Source: Enterovibrio qingdaonensis
GTDB lineage: Bacteria > Pseudomonadota > Gammaproteobacteria > Enterobacterales > Vibrionaceae
Length of the DNA: 64,000 bases
Assembly: GCF_028683135.1 (NCBI RefSeq)
Contig: NZ_JAJUBB010000012.1
Coordinates: 1-64,000 of the forward strand
Reading direction: 5' to 3'
In this document: piece by piece, positions 18,204-26,950 of the stretch
Layout of the letters: each line of letters opens with the position of its first letter
Numbering within the stretch: the stretch's first letter is position 1
Made by a program: the position numbers and the translations under genes
Notes under the pieces: model-generated
Seen by the model: the letters and a program-made list of their open reading frames with translations, nothing else
Database searches by the model: none
Told to the model about the DNA's origin: nothing

Positions 18204-18219
18204 TGCATGTTCTGTTCCA
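18204..18219 (-). promoter_or_regulatory. Putative sigma-54 promoter of the idr operon
   Basis: The minus strand reads TGGAACAGAACATGCA. It has TGG, AC and TGCA of the consensus, with GG and GC exactly 10 bases apart. It is weaker than the divergent element but correctly placed before idrP2. Confidence 0.55.
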
Positions 18220-18285
18220 TGTTTTCGAATACATTTTTATGTATAAATATCAACGATATAAATCCAGCTTGCCGCGCTGACGTTA

Positions 18286-18343
18286 TTAAACCGTTTAACG
18301 TTTCGTTTAATTTAAAGAAGGGTAACTGAACGATTCGTTAAAT
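18286..18343. promoter_or_regulatory. Candidate activator sites between the idr and HEAT operons
   Basis: A TTAAAC-C-GTTTAA palindrome (18286-18298) and three CGTTTAAC/CGTTTAAT/CGTTAAAT repeats (18292, 18304, 18336) lie between the two divergent sigma-54 promoters. They are suitable enhancer sites for the NtrC-type regulator encoded nearby. The assignment is by position and repetition only. Confidence 0.4.
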
Positions 18344-18418
18344 TTTCGAAGGGTTTCTTTGAATCCATGGTCTCTTGGTTGCTCATATTTATCAGTCAGT
18401 TAGGCGTTATTCTTAACA

Positions 18419-18434
18419 AGGCACGGAACCTGCT
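18419..18434 (+). promoter_or_regulatory. Sigma-54 promoter of the HEAT-kinase-regulator operon
   Basis: AGGCACGGAACCTGCT against TGGCACGNNNNTTGCT: two mismatches and the exact 10-base GG-GC gap. It lies about 47 bases before the ATG of the HEAT-repeat gene. Confidence 0.75.
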
Positions 18435-18480
18435 AGTCCTGAATCAAACAGCGTTGTAAATAATTCAGGAAGGGCAACCG

Positions 18481-20763
18481 ATGAGAGAAATGTCAGACAA
18501 GATTCATGGCAATGCGGGATACGCTTTGACGAAGCGAGCGCGAGATTTACTGATTGATTTGCTGGAGACAGGAGATGATGCCCAACGTTGCTACAGTGCG
18601 AAGGCGGTGGCGGATGCCTCAATGTTTGATGCAACCAATGCGCTTAATGAATGTCTCTACCATGATGATCCAGATGTCGTTTCTGACGCAGCAGATGCGC
18701 TGGAAGTGCTGAAAGAAGGAGATAGAGACTACTTGATTGATGTGGCAAGACATCATCCCGAAGGAGATTGCCGTCTTGCTGCGTTGAAAGCGTTGTCTCA
18801 TCAGGTTGCTAGCAAGGATGTAGAGAAATTGTTCGTCGAATTTGCGTATGGAAGGCAAGTGGACGATCAATGGGGCCTGACTAACGGGTGGGATGATTGG
18901 TGGGATTTACAACTTTTCGCGGTTAAATGCCTTTCAACCAATGCTCGCTCTGAATACTTTGCGTTGTTTACTTATGTCTTAACCCAAGATCCAGAGCCAG
19001 AGTTAGAAGCTGCGTTATACCAAGGTATTTCTGGGCTGAACCCAGACTGGATTGTAGATCAACTGGCTAAAGCGAATCTGTTAACACGCAGGAAACTGCT
19101 GAACGCCTTAAAATCGAGTCAATCGTCTATTGGCAACGCATTTTTATTTAAACATCTTAGCCACAAAGATGCCCTTTGCCGGCGGATTGCAGTGAGTGGA
19201 TTAGCGGAAAAATATGCGACTGAATATACGTGGGATATTGCTGAACGCCTGTCCGATTTGAACCCGTATGTACAGCAAGAAGCCATTGATGCGCTCGAAC
19301 GCTTTGGCAATCAACGTGCATTGCAAAAAGAGCTGTTACTCGACAAGTTTTTAGATACCTACGGTGAAACGAAAGGACGACTTTTTAAACTGTTGGCACG
19401 AGAAGTTCTAACGGAAACAGAAATTGATGATCTTCTTTCTCATATAGACCAAGAAGATGTATTTGCTTGGTTGGCTTGCACCAAATACGTTGATTACTCA
19501 AGGTTAACACCGCTCCAAAAAACGCGAGTCGCCGAAAGGTCTTCCCATTTTCTTCAAACAAATGCACTAAAGAGCCACCAACAGATTCAGATGCTTCGTT
19601 CCATTCATCCATTACATGCACAAATTGACATCCTGTTTCCGGAGCTTGAGCGGCGCATACTGAGTCAGCATCAAGACAGTGAATTACCCATGTTTTGCTC
19701 GTCTGTCCGACAAGCATGTTTTGACCTAATTAGTCATCAGTGTAAGGGCGCGAGCCAACATCTTTTAAAAACGACCTTATTTGGGAAACATGCTTATCCG
19801 GATGCTATTGATATCGTGCCTTTAATTGAAGGAAAGGAAGACAGTTCACTGAAGGAGGTACTTGATGGTTATTCGGTGCCTTCACAAGAGGAAATGAGTC
19901 GAGCCCCTGTTTCAACCATTGCTGCAATTACCCAAACCAGTATTGCCACCAAATTAACGTCTCCAAAGGACAACGACGACCAAAAATCCAATATCATTGA
20001 TATGGTCGATGCACTAGACGAGGAATATCAGCAATACGCTAAAGCGGTTAAAGACAATTTCGACAGTGCAGACGCGCTAAATTTTAACCGAAGGAAAGTG
20101 GCTCAGCTTCCTGAATTTGATAATAAAATTCTTGCTATACGTGCCCTTGGACAATCACGTCACCCCAATGCCGTAAACTGGTTGATTGACACTTTACAAG
20201 ACTCGGTGCCAACTGAGCAGCGTGAAATCTTTTGTTCTCTCGCGCAACAACTGCGTCAATGTCAGACGCAATGCTATGTCGGCACAGTATTGGGCATTGC
20301 GAAGCAAGTCATTGAGAGAGGTGATTCCCTCACGCAGCAAAGCGTGCTGTCTTATCTTCACCATGTGCCGTTCACATCCGCAATACCATTAGCACTCGAT
20401 GCGCTCAACAGTGAGCATGAGCATGTTCGTTTAAAAGCCCTCCATGTGTTGGATACCCACATTAGCGAAACCAGCGTTCAGTGGCTTCAAACGATGAATT
20501 TTTCGTTAACACAAGCACTCGATGATCCGGCTGCAGGCGTACGAAAACACGCGCTCAAACTTCTTGCTAGTCAACGAAAGCTTGTCGTTCCTATGGACAT
20601 TTTTGTTCTCACTGCACTGAACGATGAAGAATGTATGGCAACGGCTCTCAAAAGCTTCATGATTCATAAAGACGGTGTCATTGAGTGGATTTCTGCGAAC
20701 TTTACGACACTGACCCAGCAACAGCAGCCAAACGCAATACAATTACTAGGAGCCTTGCTATAA
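18481..20763 (+). CDS. HEAT-repeat protein, idr-linked
   Basis: A 760-residue soluble protein built of helical HEAT/PBS-lyase-like repeats. Examples are residues ~35-75 (AVADASMFDATNALNECL...PDVVSDAADAL), ~225-300, and a C-terminal run from ~560 with HEHVRLKALHVLD and AAGVRKHALKLLAS. A charged, low-complexity linker (~475-545) separates two repeat halves. No catalytic motif or signal peptide is seen, so it is a cytoplasmic scaffold. HEAT proteins occur next to some molybdoenzyme (formate dehydrogenase) operons, so a role in maturation or sensing of the Idr enzyme is possible but inferred. AGGAAGG precedes the ATG. Confidence 0.75.
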   Translation: MREMSDKIHGNAGYALTKRARDLLIDLLETGDDAQRCYSAKAVADASMFDATNALNECLYHDDPDVVSDAADALEVLKEGDRDYLIDVARHHPEGDCRLAALKALSHQVASKDVEKLFVEFAYGRQVDDQWGLTNGWDDWWDLQLFAVKCLSTNARSEYFALFTYVLTQDPEPELEAALYQGISGLNPDWIVDQLAKANLLTRRKLLNALKSSQSSIGNAFLFKHLSHKDALCRRIAVSGLAEKYATEYTWDIAERLSDLNPYVQQEAIDALERFGNQRALQKELLLDKFLDTYGETKGRLFKLLAREVLTETEIDDLLSHIDQEDVFAWLACTKYVDYSRLTPLQKTRVAERSSHFLQTNALKSHQQIQMLRSIHPLHAQIDILFPELERRILSQHQDSELPMFCSSVRQACFDLISHQCKGASQHLLKTTLFGKHAYPDAIDIVPLIEGKEDSSLKEVLDGYSVPSQEEMSRAPVSTIAAITQTSIATKLTSPKDNDDQKSNIIDMVDALDEEYQQYAKAVKDNFDSADALNFNRRKVAQLPEFDNKILAIRALGQSRHPNAVNWLIDTLQDSVPTEQREIFCSLAQQLRQCQTQCYVGTVLGIAKQVIERGDSLTQQSVLSYLHHVPFTSAIPLALDALNSEHEHVRLKALHVLDTHISETSVQWLQTMNFSLTQALDDPAAGVRKHALKLLASQRKLVVPMDIFVLTALNDEECMATALKSFMIHKDGVIEWISANFTTLTQQQQPNAIQLLGALL

Positions 20764-20876
20764 AAAGGGTTAGCAATTGCGTTGAATAGCAAATAGAAAT
20801 CAGGGGATATGCTCAGAGAACGAGTGTTTCCCCGCATTAGGGAATTGAACTGAACCGTTGAAAATGGATAGGAGGC

Positions 20877-23375
20877 ATGTTGGGAAAATTGAACCCTTCG
20901 CCAACACGACGCGCTCTTCTCACGGAATGGCTACTTTGGGCTCTACCAGCGTATTTTTCGTTGGTTATTTTGGTATCGCTACATTATGTCCTGAGTATGG
21001 ACAACGACAAACGGCATGTACTGGTTAATGAGCAATCGATAGTCGGCTTGATTGATGAAGTGCTTGGAGAAACCTTAGTCCGTATGTCTGCAGATGCAAA
21101 AAACCTTGCCTATGTAACGCGTGAGACACTGGAGACAGGGGATGATCCGTTTGAAACCTTAACCGCTTATTTTCTTCAAGTCAGTAGCAACAATGACAGT
21201 TATGATCAAATACGTTTTCTAGACAATAAAGGGTTGGAGAAGCTCAGGGTAAATAACGAAAACAGTACGGTCAGTGTTGTTCCGTCACAACAGTTGCAAA
21301 ACAAATCCCACCGTTACTATTGGCAACATTCGATAAGGCTCAATGAAGGCAGCGTTTATATCTCTCCTATGGATCTTAATGTCGAGGGGGGAGAAGTCCA
21401 ATTACCCTTGAACCCCACCATTAGAGTCGGTACTCCGGTATTACTGTCCAATGGTGCCAAAGCAGGTGTAATTTTGCTGAATTATAAAGCTAATCAGCTC
21501 ATCAACAAGCTACTTACTGTTGCGCCAGAATTCACACACCACCTATACATATACAACCCTCAAGGGATTGCAATTATTCACCCGGGAGATACGAAAGGCA
21601 GCCCATTTAATGTCGATGCTAAAGAGGGGATCCCTAAAGATGTATTTCAACGCATGCAGCAAAATCAGGGACAGTATCTGATTGATGGTAATTACTATAC
21701 CTATTCACGTATTCAGACGCCTATCAATGGTAACTGGACGATTGTTTCCGTTTTCCCCGAGGCGCGATTTAGCCTTTCACGGCAGTATTTCTATCGCGAG
21801 TATACGCCGTATTATCTGGCACTCTTCGTTATTGTGACAATGATGACGCTGGTGTTTAGCCGTTACCGTGTTCAAACACGTTGGTTTACTCAGCAACAGT
21901 CCTACGAAAAGCAATTTCGTCAAACATTAGAAAACATTCAGTTGGCGGCGGTAACGATCAATGAGCACGGTATCATTACCTTCTGTAACGACTTTTTCCT
22001 CGGCATGGTTGGGTATCAGTCCGACGATATTATTGGCAAAAAATGGATTACGACGTTTATACCAAAGGAGCTTCAGCAACAGGCAGAAGAAGCGTTGAAA
22101 GACGCACTGAGGTTGCAAACACACCAGCCACACAGTGAAAGCGTTGTACTGAGTAAAGCCGGAGACATTCACCTTGTCTCGTGGACGTCGACGTTCACGG
22201 AGTCACACAAAAATGACGTATCTTTGACCTTACTTGGAGAAGATGTGACTGAGCGAAAAATGACGCAGGAGCATCTCCAGCGGCTTAGTCATGCAATTGA
22301 AAACAGTCAGAACTCTGTATTGATCACGGACTTAGACAGTCGCATTGTTTACGTGAATCCGATTTTTTGTGAAGTTACAGGCTATGAGCGCAGTGAGGTG
22401 TTGGGACGAACACCCGGCTTTTTGCAGTCAGGGGAAACTCATAGAGAGGAATACGAGCAGCTATGGCAGACGCTCGAAGAAGGAAAAGAGTGGCGAGGCG
22501 AATTTCATAATAAAAAGAAATCGGGTGAGTTGTTTTGGGAGAGAGCGAGGATCTCCCCCGTAAAGGATGTCGAAGGTCGCTCACTGTATTATGTTGCAGT
22601 GAAGCAAGATATCACGGAAGAAAAGCGTTTAGCCGAAGAGGTCGCGAAGCAGACCCAAGAGCGAATAAACCACGAGAAACTGGCGGCTGTTGGAAAAGTC
22701 GTCAACATGATTGCGCATGATCTACGTAACCCGCTTAGTTCAATCAAGATGGTGCTTCAGATACAAGCCAGATCTCAGGAAAATGAAATGTTTGATATTT
22801 CTCTTGAGCAGGTTCGTTATATGGAGGCGATACTCGAAGACTTGTTAACCTACTCTCGGCCAGATCAGTTCAAACCAGAGTGGATAGACTTAAACAAGCT
22901 ATTAGAAAGCCTGATTGCTAGCCAAGAAAAGATGTGCCAAAAGGCACAAGTGACCATTCGTTCGGCACTGCAACCAAACCTACCGACGGTATACGCGGAC
23001 CCAATTAAACTGCGTCAGGCGATGCAAAATCTGCTGGTAAATGCTATTCAGGCAGCGCAAAGCGATACTGAAACTGGCGCATTGGTTTCTATCAGTACCA
23101 ATGTGATTTTTGCTGAGACATCAACCCAGATTTTGATAGAGATATTTAACAGTGGGCCCGCCATAGACCCTTGTTTGAGTACCAAAGTGTTTGAACCATT
23201 TTTTACGACGAAAGCCAAAGGCACTGGGCTAGGGTTAGCTATCGTAAAACGAATAATTGATGCGCATCAGGGAGCGGTGCAACTTGTCCCTACAAGCAAA
23301 GGGACGGTGGCAAAAGTCAGTGTGCCAACTATCCCTGATACAATGAAAGAAACAATCAGTGCAGAGCGCACTTAG
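20877..23375 (+). CDS. Membrane sensor histidine kinase (dCache-PAS-PAS)
   Basis: An 832-residue hybrid-free sensor kinase. TM1 is at ~17-40, TM2 at ~311-329, and between them a ~270-residue periplasmic sensor of dCache type. Two PAS domains follow (~345-460 and ~467-585), then HisKA with phosphoacceptor His614 (IAHDLRNPL) and an HATPase domain with the N box (NLLVNAIQAA), GP and KGTGLGLAI motifs. It is NtrB/AtoS-like and should phosphorylate the NtrC-type regulator 25 bases downstream. The periplasmic sensor suggests an extracytoplasmic ligand; given the divergent operon this might be iodate or an iodine product (inference). The GGAGG lies unusually close to the ATG, so the TTG one codon later may be used. 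Confidence 0.85.
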   Translation: MLGKLNPSPTRRALLTEWLLWALPAYFSLVILVSLHYVLSMDNDKRHVLVNEQSIVGLIDEVLGETLVRMSADAKNLAYVTRETLETGDDPFETLTAYFLQVSSNNDSYDQIRFLDNKGLEKLRVNNENSTVSVVPSQQLQNKSHRYYWQHSIRLNEGSVYISPMDLNVEGGEVQLPLNPTIRVGTPVLLSNGAKAGVILLNYKANQLINKLLTVAPEFTHHLYIYNPQGIAIIHPGDTKGSPFNVDAKEGIPKDVFQRMQQNQGQYLIDGNYYTYSRIQTPINGNWTIVSVFPEARFSLSRQYFYREYTPYYLALFVIVTMMTLVFSRYRVQTRWFTQQQSYEKQFRQTLENIQLAAVTINEHGIITFCNDFFLGMVGYQSDDIIGKKWITTFIPKELQQQAEEALKDALRLQTHQPHSESVVLSKAGDIHLVSWTSTFTESHKNDVSLTLLGEDVTERKMTQEHLQRLSHAIENSQNSVLITDLDSRIVYVNPIFCEVTGYERSEVLGRTPGFLQSGETHREEYEQLWQTLEEGKEWRGEFHNKKKSGELFWERARISPVKDVEGRSLYYVAVKQDITEEKRLAEEVAKQTQERINHEKLAAVGKVVNMIAHDLRNPLSSIKMVLQIQARSQENEMFDISLEQVRYMEAILEDLLTYSRPDQFKPEWIDLNKLLESLIASQEKMCQKAQVTIRSALQPNLPTVYADPIKLRQAMQNLLVNAIQAAQSDTETGALVSISTNVIFAETSTQILIEIFNSGPAIDPCLSTKVFEPFFTTKAKGTGLGLAIVKRIIDAHQGAVQLVPTSKGTVAKVSVPTIPDTMKETISAERT

Positions 23376-23399
23376 GCCGATATAAGGATGTACGCCTGA

Positions 23400-24734
23400 A
23401 TGAACAAACTACTGATAGTTGATGACGACACCGGTATCCGTCGAACGCTGCAACTGCATTATCTCTCGCAAGACTTTACCGTTGAAACCGCTGACTGTGT
23501 CAATGCAGCAGTGGATATCGCACGAGAACTTCAGCCGAATGTGATTGTTTTAGATATTCGTATGGAAGGTAAGTCTGGTATCGAAGGTATCAGTGATTTC
23601 AAAGCGGTGTGTCCCGAAGCCCGCATTATTATGATCACTGCGTTTCATGATATGGACAGTACGATTGAAGCTATGCAAAAAGGGGCTGATGAATACATTC
23701 ACAAGCCCATTGACATAGATGAGCTCGACAAAGCAGTGCAAGCTGCATTGGACTATCATGCGTCGAACCTTCAAGAAGCACTGACTATTCCTGACACGTT
23801 TGGTCACTCCATGGTGGGCTCTTCACACGCCATGAAAGAGATATTTAAAACGATTGGTCGGGTTGCTGCCACCAATGCTTCCATTGTTATTACGGGGGAG
23901 TCTGGCACAGGGAAAGAAATGGTAGCACGTGCAATTCACAATGCGGGAAGTGAAAAAAGTGCGCCGTTCGTTGCGATCAATTGTGCAGCGCTGGTGGAAA
24001 ATCTTCTTGAATCGGAGATGTTTGGCCATAAGAAAGGTGCGTTTACAGGTGCCATTTCCGATCAGGCCGGGAAGTTTGAATTGGCTAACAACGGCACATT
24101 ATTTCTGGATGAAGTTGGTGAACTGTCGCCTCAAATTCAGGCCAAGTTACTGCGTGTTTTACAAGAGAAAGTATTTACACCCTTAGGCGGGAATACACCG
24201 AGAACCACGTCGGCCAGAATTATTTCAGCAACCAACATCGACTTTGAAGAAGCCATTGCGACTAAACAGTTTCGAGAAGACCTTTATTATCGCCTTCAAG
24301 TGGTAAAAATTCATATCCCACCTCTGCGCGAGCGGCCTGAAGACTTAGAAGCCCTCATTCCAGCTTTGTTGGCGCGAGCGAACAAAGAGTTAGGGACCAA
24401 AGTTAACAAAGTGGCACTAGATGCCATGGACGTACTCTGTCAGTACGCTTGGCCAGGAAATGTTCGGGAGTTGGAAAATACGTTGACCAAAGCCGTTGCA
24501 TTGTGTCCGGGCGATATATTAACCATTGAATTGTTTAGTGAACTCAATGTGGCTGACAGTCATGGAATGGAGCATAACAAGGATGAAGGTTCGCTCAGTT
24601 TAGAAGAGCTTGAATATCATCACGTCTTGCGAGTGCTTGAATCGGTGGATTGGCACAAAGGGAAGGCATGTGAAATACTGAAAATCAGTCGGCCTAGGTT
24701 GCAAAGAATACTGGGTAAAAACGACGATCTTTGA
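23400..24734 (+). CDS. NtrC-family sigma-54-dependent response regulator
   Basis: A 444-residue regulator with a receiver domain (Asp52 in VLDIRM, Lys102 region HKPID), an AAA+ domain with Walker A GESGTGKE (166-173), the sigma-54 contact loop GAFTGA (213-218) and GELSPQIQAKLLRVLQ, and a C-terminal Fis-type HTH (KACEILKISRPRLQRIL). It is the cognate partner of the kinase upstream. Its obvious targets are the two sigma-54 promoters at 18204 and 18419, giving a closed local circuit with autoregulation. It has no exact recognised name. Confidence 0.87.
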   Translation: MNKLLIVDDDTGIRRTLQLHYLSQDFTVETADCVNAAVDIARELQPNVIVLDIRMEGKSGIEGISDFKAVCPEARIIMITAFHDMDSTIEAMQKGADEYIHKPIDIDELDKAVQAALDYHASNLQEALTIPDTFGHSMVGSSHAMKEIFKTIGRVAATNASIVITGESGTGKEMVARAIHNAGSEKSAPFVAINCAALVENLLESEMFGHKKGAFTGAISDQAGKFELANNGTLFLDEVGELSPQIQAKLLRVLQEKVFTPLGGNTPRTTSARIISATNIDFEEAIATKQFREDLYYRLQVVKIHIPPLRERPEDLEALIPALLARANKELGTKVNKVALDAMDVLCQYAWPGNVRELENTLTKAVALCPGDILTIELFSELNVADSHGMEHNKDEGSLSLEELEYHHVLRVLESVDWHKGKACEILKISRPRLQRILGKNDDL

Positions 24735-24760
24735 CATCCTGTAATCAGCGATGAATGCTA

Positions 24761-24815
24761 ATTCAAAACCCGAGCAGACATGTTCGGGTTTGATCGTTTC
24801 TGACTGGCAGAAAAC
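24761..24815 (+). repeat. 55-bp direct repeat, copy B (terminator of the regulator operon)
   Basis: Gapless match to 12447-12501 at 45 of 55 positions. The hairpin AAACCCGA/TCGGGTTT is kept, with a degenerate loop. There is no tRNA sequence to its left. Its position right after the response regulator makes the pair flank all genes from idrA to the regulator. Confidence 0.75.
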
Positions 24816-24842
24816 AAAAACCGAGCCTCGGGCTCGGTTTTA
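24815..24842. terminator. Terminator of the 37-residue membrane protein gene
   Basis: AAACCGAGCC/GGCTCGGTTT forms a 10-bp stem with a 3-base loop and T-runs on both sides, strongest on the minus strand. It can also stop transcription from the regulator operon. Confidence 0.8.
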
Positions 24843-24866
24843 TCAAGAGATTACGTTTACTGTGAA

Positions 24867-24980
24867 TTACAGAACGCCACCCCAATACATAGCGTTAAAA
24901 ATAGTAAATGCGATAGTTGCGCTTACCATTACGAAAAGAGGGGTATATTTAGACAGTTTAGCGGCGATCAACGTTGACAC
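24867..24980 (-). CDS. Small single-pass membrane protein, 37 residues
   Basis: A GTG-started reading frame of 37 codons with AGAGGA 7 bases upstream and a strong terminator just downstream. The peptide begins STLIAAKLSKYTPLF and has one hydrophobic segment of about 18-20 residues (~14-31), ending NAMYWGGVL. A -10-like CATAAT lies about 45 bases upstream of the start. The arrangement of promoter, ribosome-binding site, frame and terminator supports a real gene. It resembles in size the small subunits of respiratory oxidases and transporters, but I do not recognise it. Confidence 0.65.
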   Translation of the reverse strand: MSTLIAAKLSKYTPLFVMVSATIAFTIFNAMYWGGVL

Positions 24981-25140
24981 AGTTCGTTCCTCTTGATGAA
25001 AATTCGAACGAATTATGCACAGTTATGTGACGTACATCAATATGAAACACGGTTCAAAAGCACAATTAATCGAACAATGTACATAACCTATTGTCCGTAC
25101 GAGATATTGTGAAAGCGGCTTTTAATTTTCACCAGAAATG

Positions 25141-25168
25141 AAAAAGGGCGGTAAGAATACCGCCCTTT
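25141..25168 (-). terminator. Terminator of ppaC
   Basis: On the minus strand AAAGGGCGGTA pairs with TACCGCCCTTT and is followed by TTTTT, about 26 bases after the ppaC stop. Confidence 0.85.
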
Positions 25169-25193
25169 CAACTTAGTCACTCATTGCGAGCGA

Positions 25194-26114
25194 TTAAGCA
25201 AATGCGTCTTGCAGAGGTGGAACAACTTGCTTCTTACGGCTCAGAACACCGTCTAGCCATACACGGCCGTTTTCAGTGTCTTTACCGTATGCGCGTTCAA
25301 CAACTGCAACGTCATCAGAGATAACCAGCAGCTCAGAGCCTTCTTTCATGATGTCAGTCAGCAGCAGCATAACGGTGTGACGTTCGCCTTCTGCTTTCAG
25401 AACTGCGATGTCTGCTTCTAGCTCAGCTTTGATTTCGTCAAATACTGCCAGATCAACAACTTCCAGCTGACCGATACCTACCAGGTTACCGTTCATGTTG
25501 AAGTCTTTGTAGTCACGCATTACTAGATCACGGATCGGCGTACCAGCGACGGCAGATTTCACGTTGAACATTTCCATGCCCAGTGCTTCGAAATCTTCAA
25601 CACCAGCAATCTTGGCCAGATCTTCTACACAACGGATGTCCGCAGTCGTGCAGGTTGGAGATTTGAAGATAACGGTATCGCTAAGGATCGCACACAACAT
25701 AATGCCAGCGATCTCTTTTGGAATTTCAACATTGTAGAAGTCGTACATCATTTTAATAACGGTGTTTGAACAACCTACAGGGCGGATCCAGCACTCTAGC
25801 GGTGTTGACGTTGTTAGATCACCCAATTTGTGGTGATCAACAATACCTACGATAGTCGCTTCAGCGATATCGTCAGGTGCTTGTGTCAGTTCCGAGTGGT
25901 CAACGATGTAAACTTCTTCGCCTGCGTAGCTGAGCTTAAGCTCTGGCGCTTCGAAACCAAAACGACCCAAGATGAATGCAGTCTCAGGAGATACATCGCC
26001 AAGGCGAGTTGCAACAGCTGGCTCACCGATTTGGTTTTTTAGGTACGCAAGTGCAATTGCACCGCAGATTGAATCAGAATCTGGGATCTTATGTCCCACA
26101 ACATACATTGGCAT
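25194..26114 (-). CDS. ppaC: Manganese-dependent inorganic pyrophosphatase PpaC
   Basis: A 306-residue family II pyrophosphatase (DHH superfamily) hydrolysing PPi to phosphate. Metal ligands are visible in GHKIPDSDS (His8, Asp12, Asp14), VDHSE, VDHHK and LSDT. The C-terminal DHHA2 domain ends in SRKKQVVPPL, the substrate-binding signature. It is very close to Vibrio PpaC over its full length. The ATG at 26114 or the one two codons later could be the start. Monocistronic, with its own terminator. Confidence 0.95.
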   Translation of the reverse strand: MPMYVVGHKIPDSDSICGAIALAYLKNQIGEPAVATRLGDVSPETAFILGRFGFEAPELKLSYAGEEVYIVDHSELTQAPDDIAEATIVGIVDHHKLGDLTTSTPLECWIRPVGCSNTVIKMMYDFYNVEIPKEIAGIMLCAILSDTVIFKSPTCTTADIRCVEDLAKIAGVEDFEALGMEMFNVKSAVAGTPIRDLVMRDYKDFNMNGNLVGIGQLEVVDLAVFDEIKAELEADIAVLKAEGERHTVMLLLTDIMKEGSELLVISDDVAVVERAYGKDTENGRVWLDGVLSRKKQVVPPLQDAFA

Positions 26115-26257
26115 AGTTGGCTCTCGTCATGCTCATAGTTGAATTTTGGCGCATTTTACCAGAGTGACCCTAAATGTACATTCGTCGTTTAGTCTAAGTT
26201 AGTAACAAAGGCACAACATGCGAATGGTGTCGGTTTTGTAACATTGTTTAATGAAAA

Positions 26258-26749
26258 TCAGAGCGGTAGAGACACGCCAACACTCAATTGAGGAGAAAGT
26301 CCGCTTGGTAGAAATGTGTCTTGGTGTCGAAAATAACCGACCTCTAGTCCATATCTGACTTGAATTGGACTGTTATAGTCGAATACCAGTGCGGCTGCGA
26401 TGCTGGGACCGTAGGCAGTTAATTCTTTTGAGTCACGACCAAAGTAATCTCGGCTACCTTTGTACTTTGCGAGTCCCGCTTCCAATTGTACCGAATAGGT
26501 TTCATGGGTAGGTTGTTGATATTGAACGCCTACTCTGTAGTGTTTCACCGCTTCTCGGTCTGAGAACCAATGTGATTCGGTAATGCCGAAGCTTCCATAT
26601 ATGGCCTCATAGCCGAGTACATCGGTTTGCCCAAGCTGAACCCCGACGCCCCAAAGTGAACCCATTTTCAAGTCAGGCGAAAAATGAACGTTTGCGATGG
26701 CATTGGAAGAACAGAAAAGGAGCGTAGATAAGCAAATGATTTTCTTCAT
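26258..26749 (-). CDS. Putative small outer-membrane beta-barrel protein
   Basis: 163 residues with a clear signal peptide (KKIICLSTLLFCSSNAIA, cleavage near residue 19). What follows alternates hydrophobic and polar residues in short strands separated by turns (GVGVQLGQ, YRVGVQYQQ, YSVQLEAGLAKY, IQVRYGLEVGYF, SPQLSVGVSLPL), as in an 8-strand outer-membrane barrel. The usual C-terminal aromatic residue is missing. No family is recognised; it may be an acyloxyacyl-hydrolase/PagL-like or OmpW-like small barrel. Monocistronic. Confidence 0.6.
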   Translation of the reverse strand: MKKIICLSTLLFCSSNAIANVHFSPDLKMGSLWGVGVQLGQTDVLGYEAIYGSFGITESHWFSDREAVKHYRVGVQYQQPTHETYSVQLEAGLAKYKGSRDYFGRDSKELTAYGPSIAAALVFDYNSPIQVRYGLEVGYFRHQDTFLPSGLSPQLSVGVSLPL

Positions 26750-26901
26750 AAGAGGTCTCTTAAAGTAATGAAGAGCATCCTTGCTATCGTTTAGAACACC
26801 GTCCTTAAGTGACTTATCAATGCTAGGTATTTTGAAGCACGAACTAAAATTAACACTGGTTATATCCGTGATAAGTTCTGCTGATTAGACGTTAAAAAGA
26901 C

Positions 26902-26927
26902 AAAAAAAAGCACTGCGGGCGCAGTGC
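26902..26927 (-). terminator. Terminator of the 100-residue gene at 26951
   Basis: On the minus strand GCACTGC/GCAGTGC forms a stem followed by eight T residues. Confidence 0.85.
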
Positions 26928-26950
26928 CTAGAGAGATTATTGGATCTCTA

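Noticed and set aside
12358-24815. A complete integrative element with integrase at tRNA-Ser
   Set aside because: No integrase, recombinase or transposase frame exists between the repeats, and the repeat does not include the tRNA 3' end itself. Only a remnant or insertion scar can be claimed.
25000-25060. FNR site (TTGATGTACGTCAC) upstream of the 37-residue gene
   Set aside because: Only one half matches well and its distance to the -10-like box does not fit a usual class II position.
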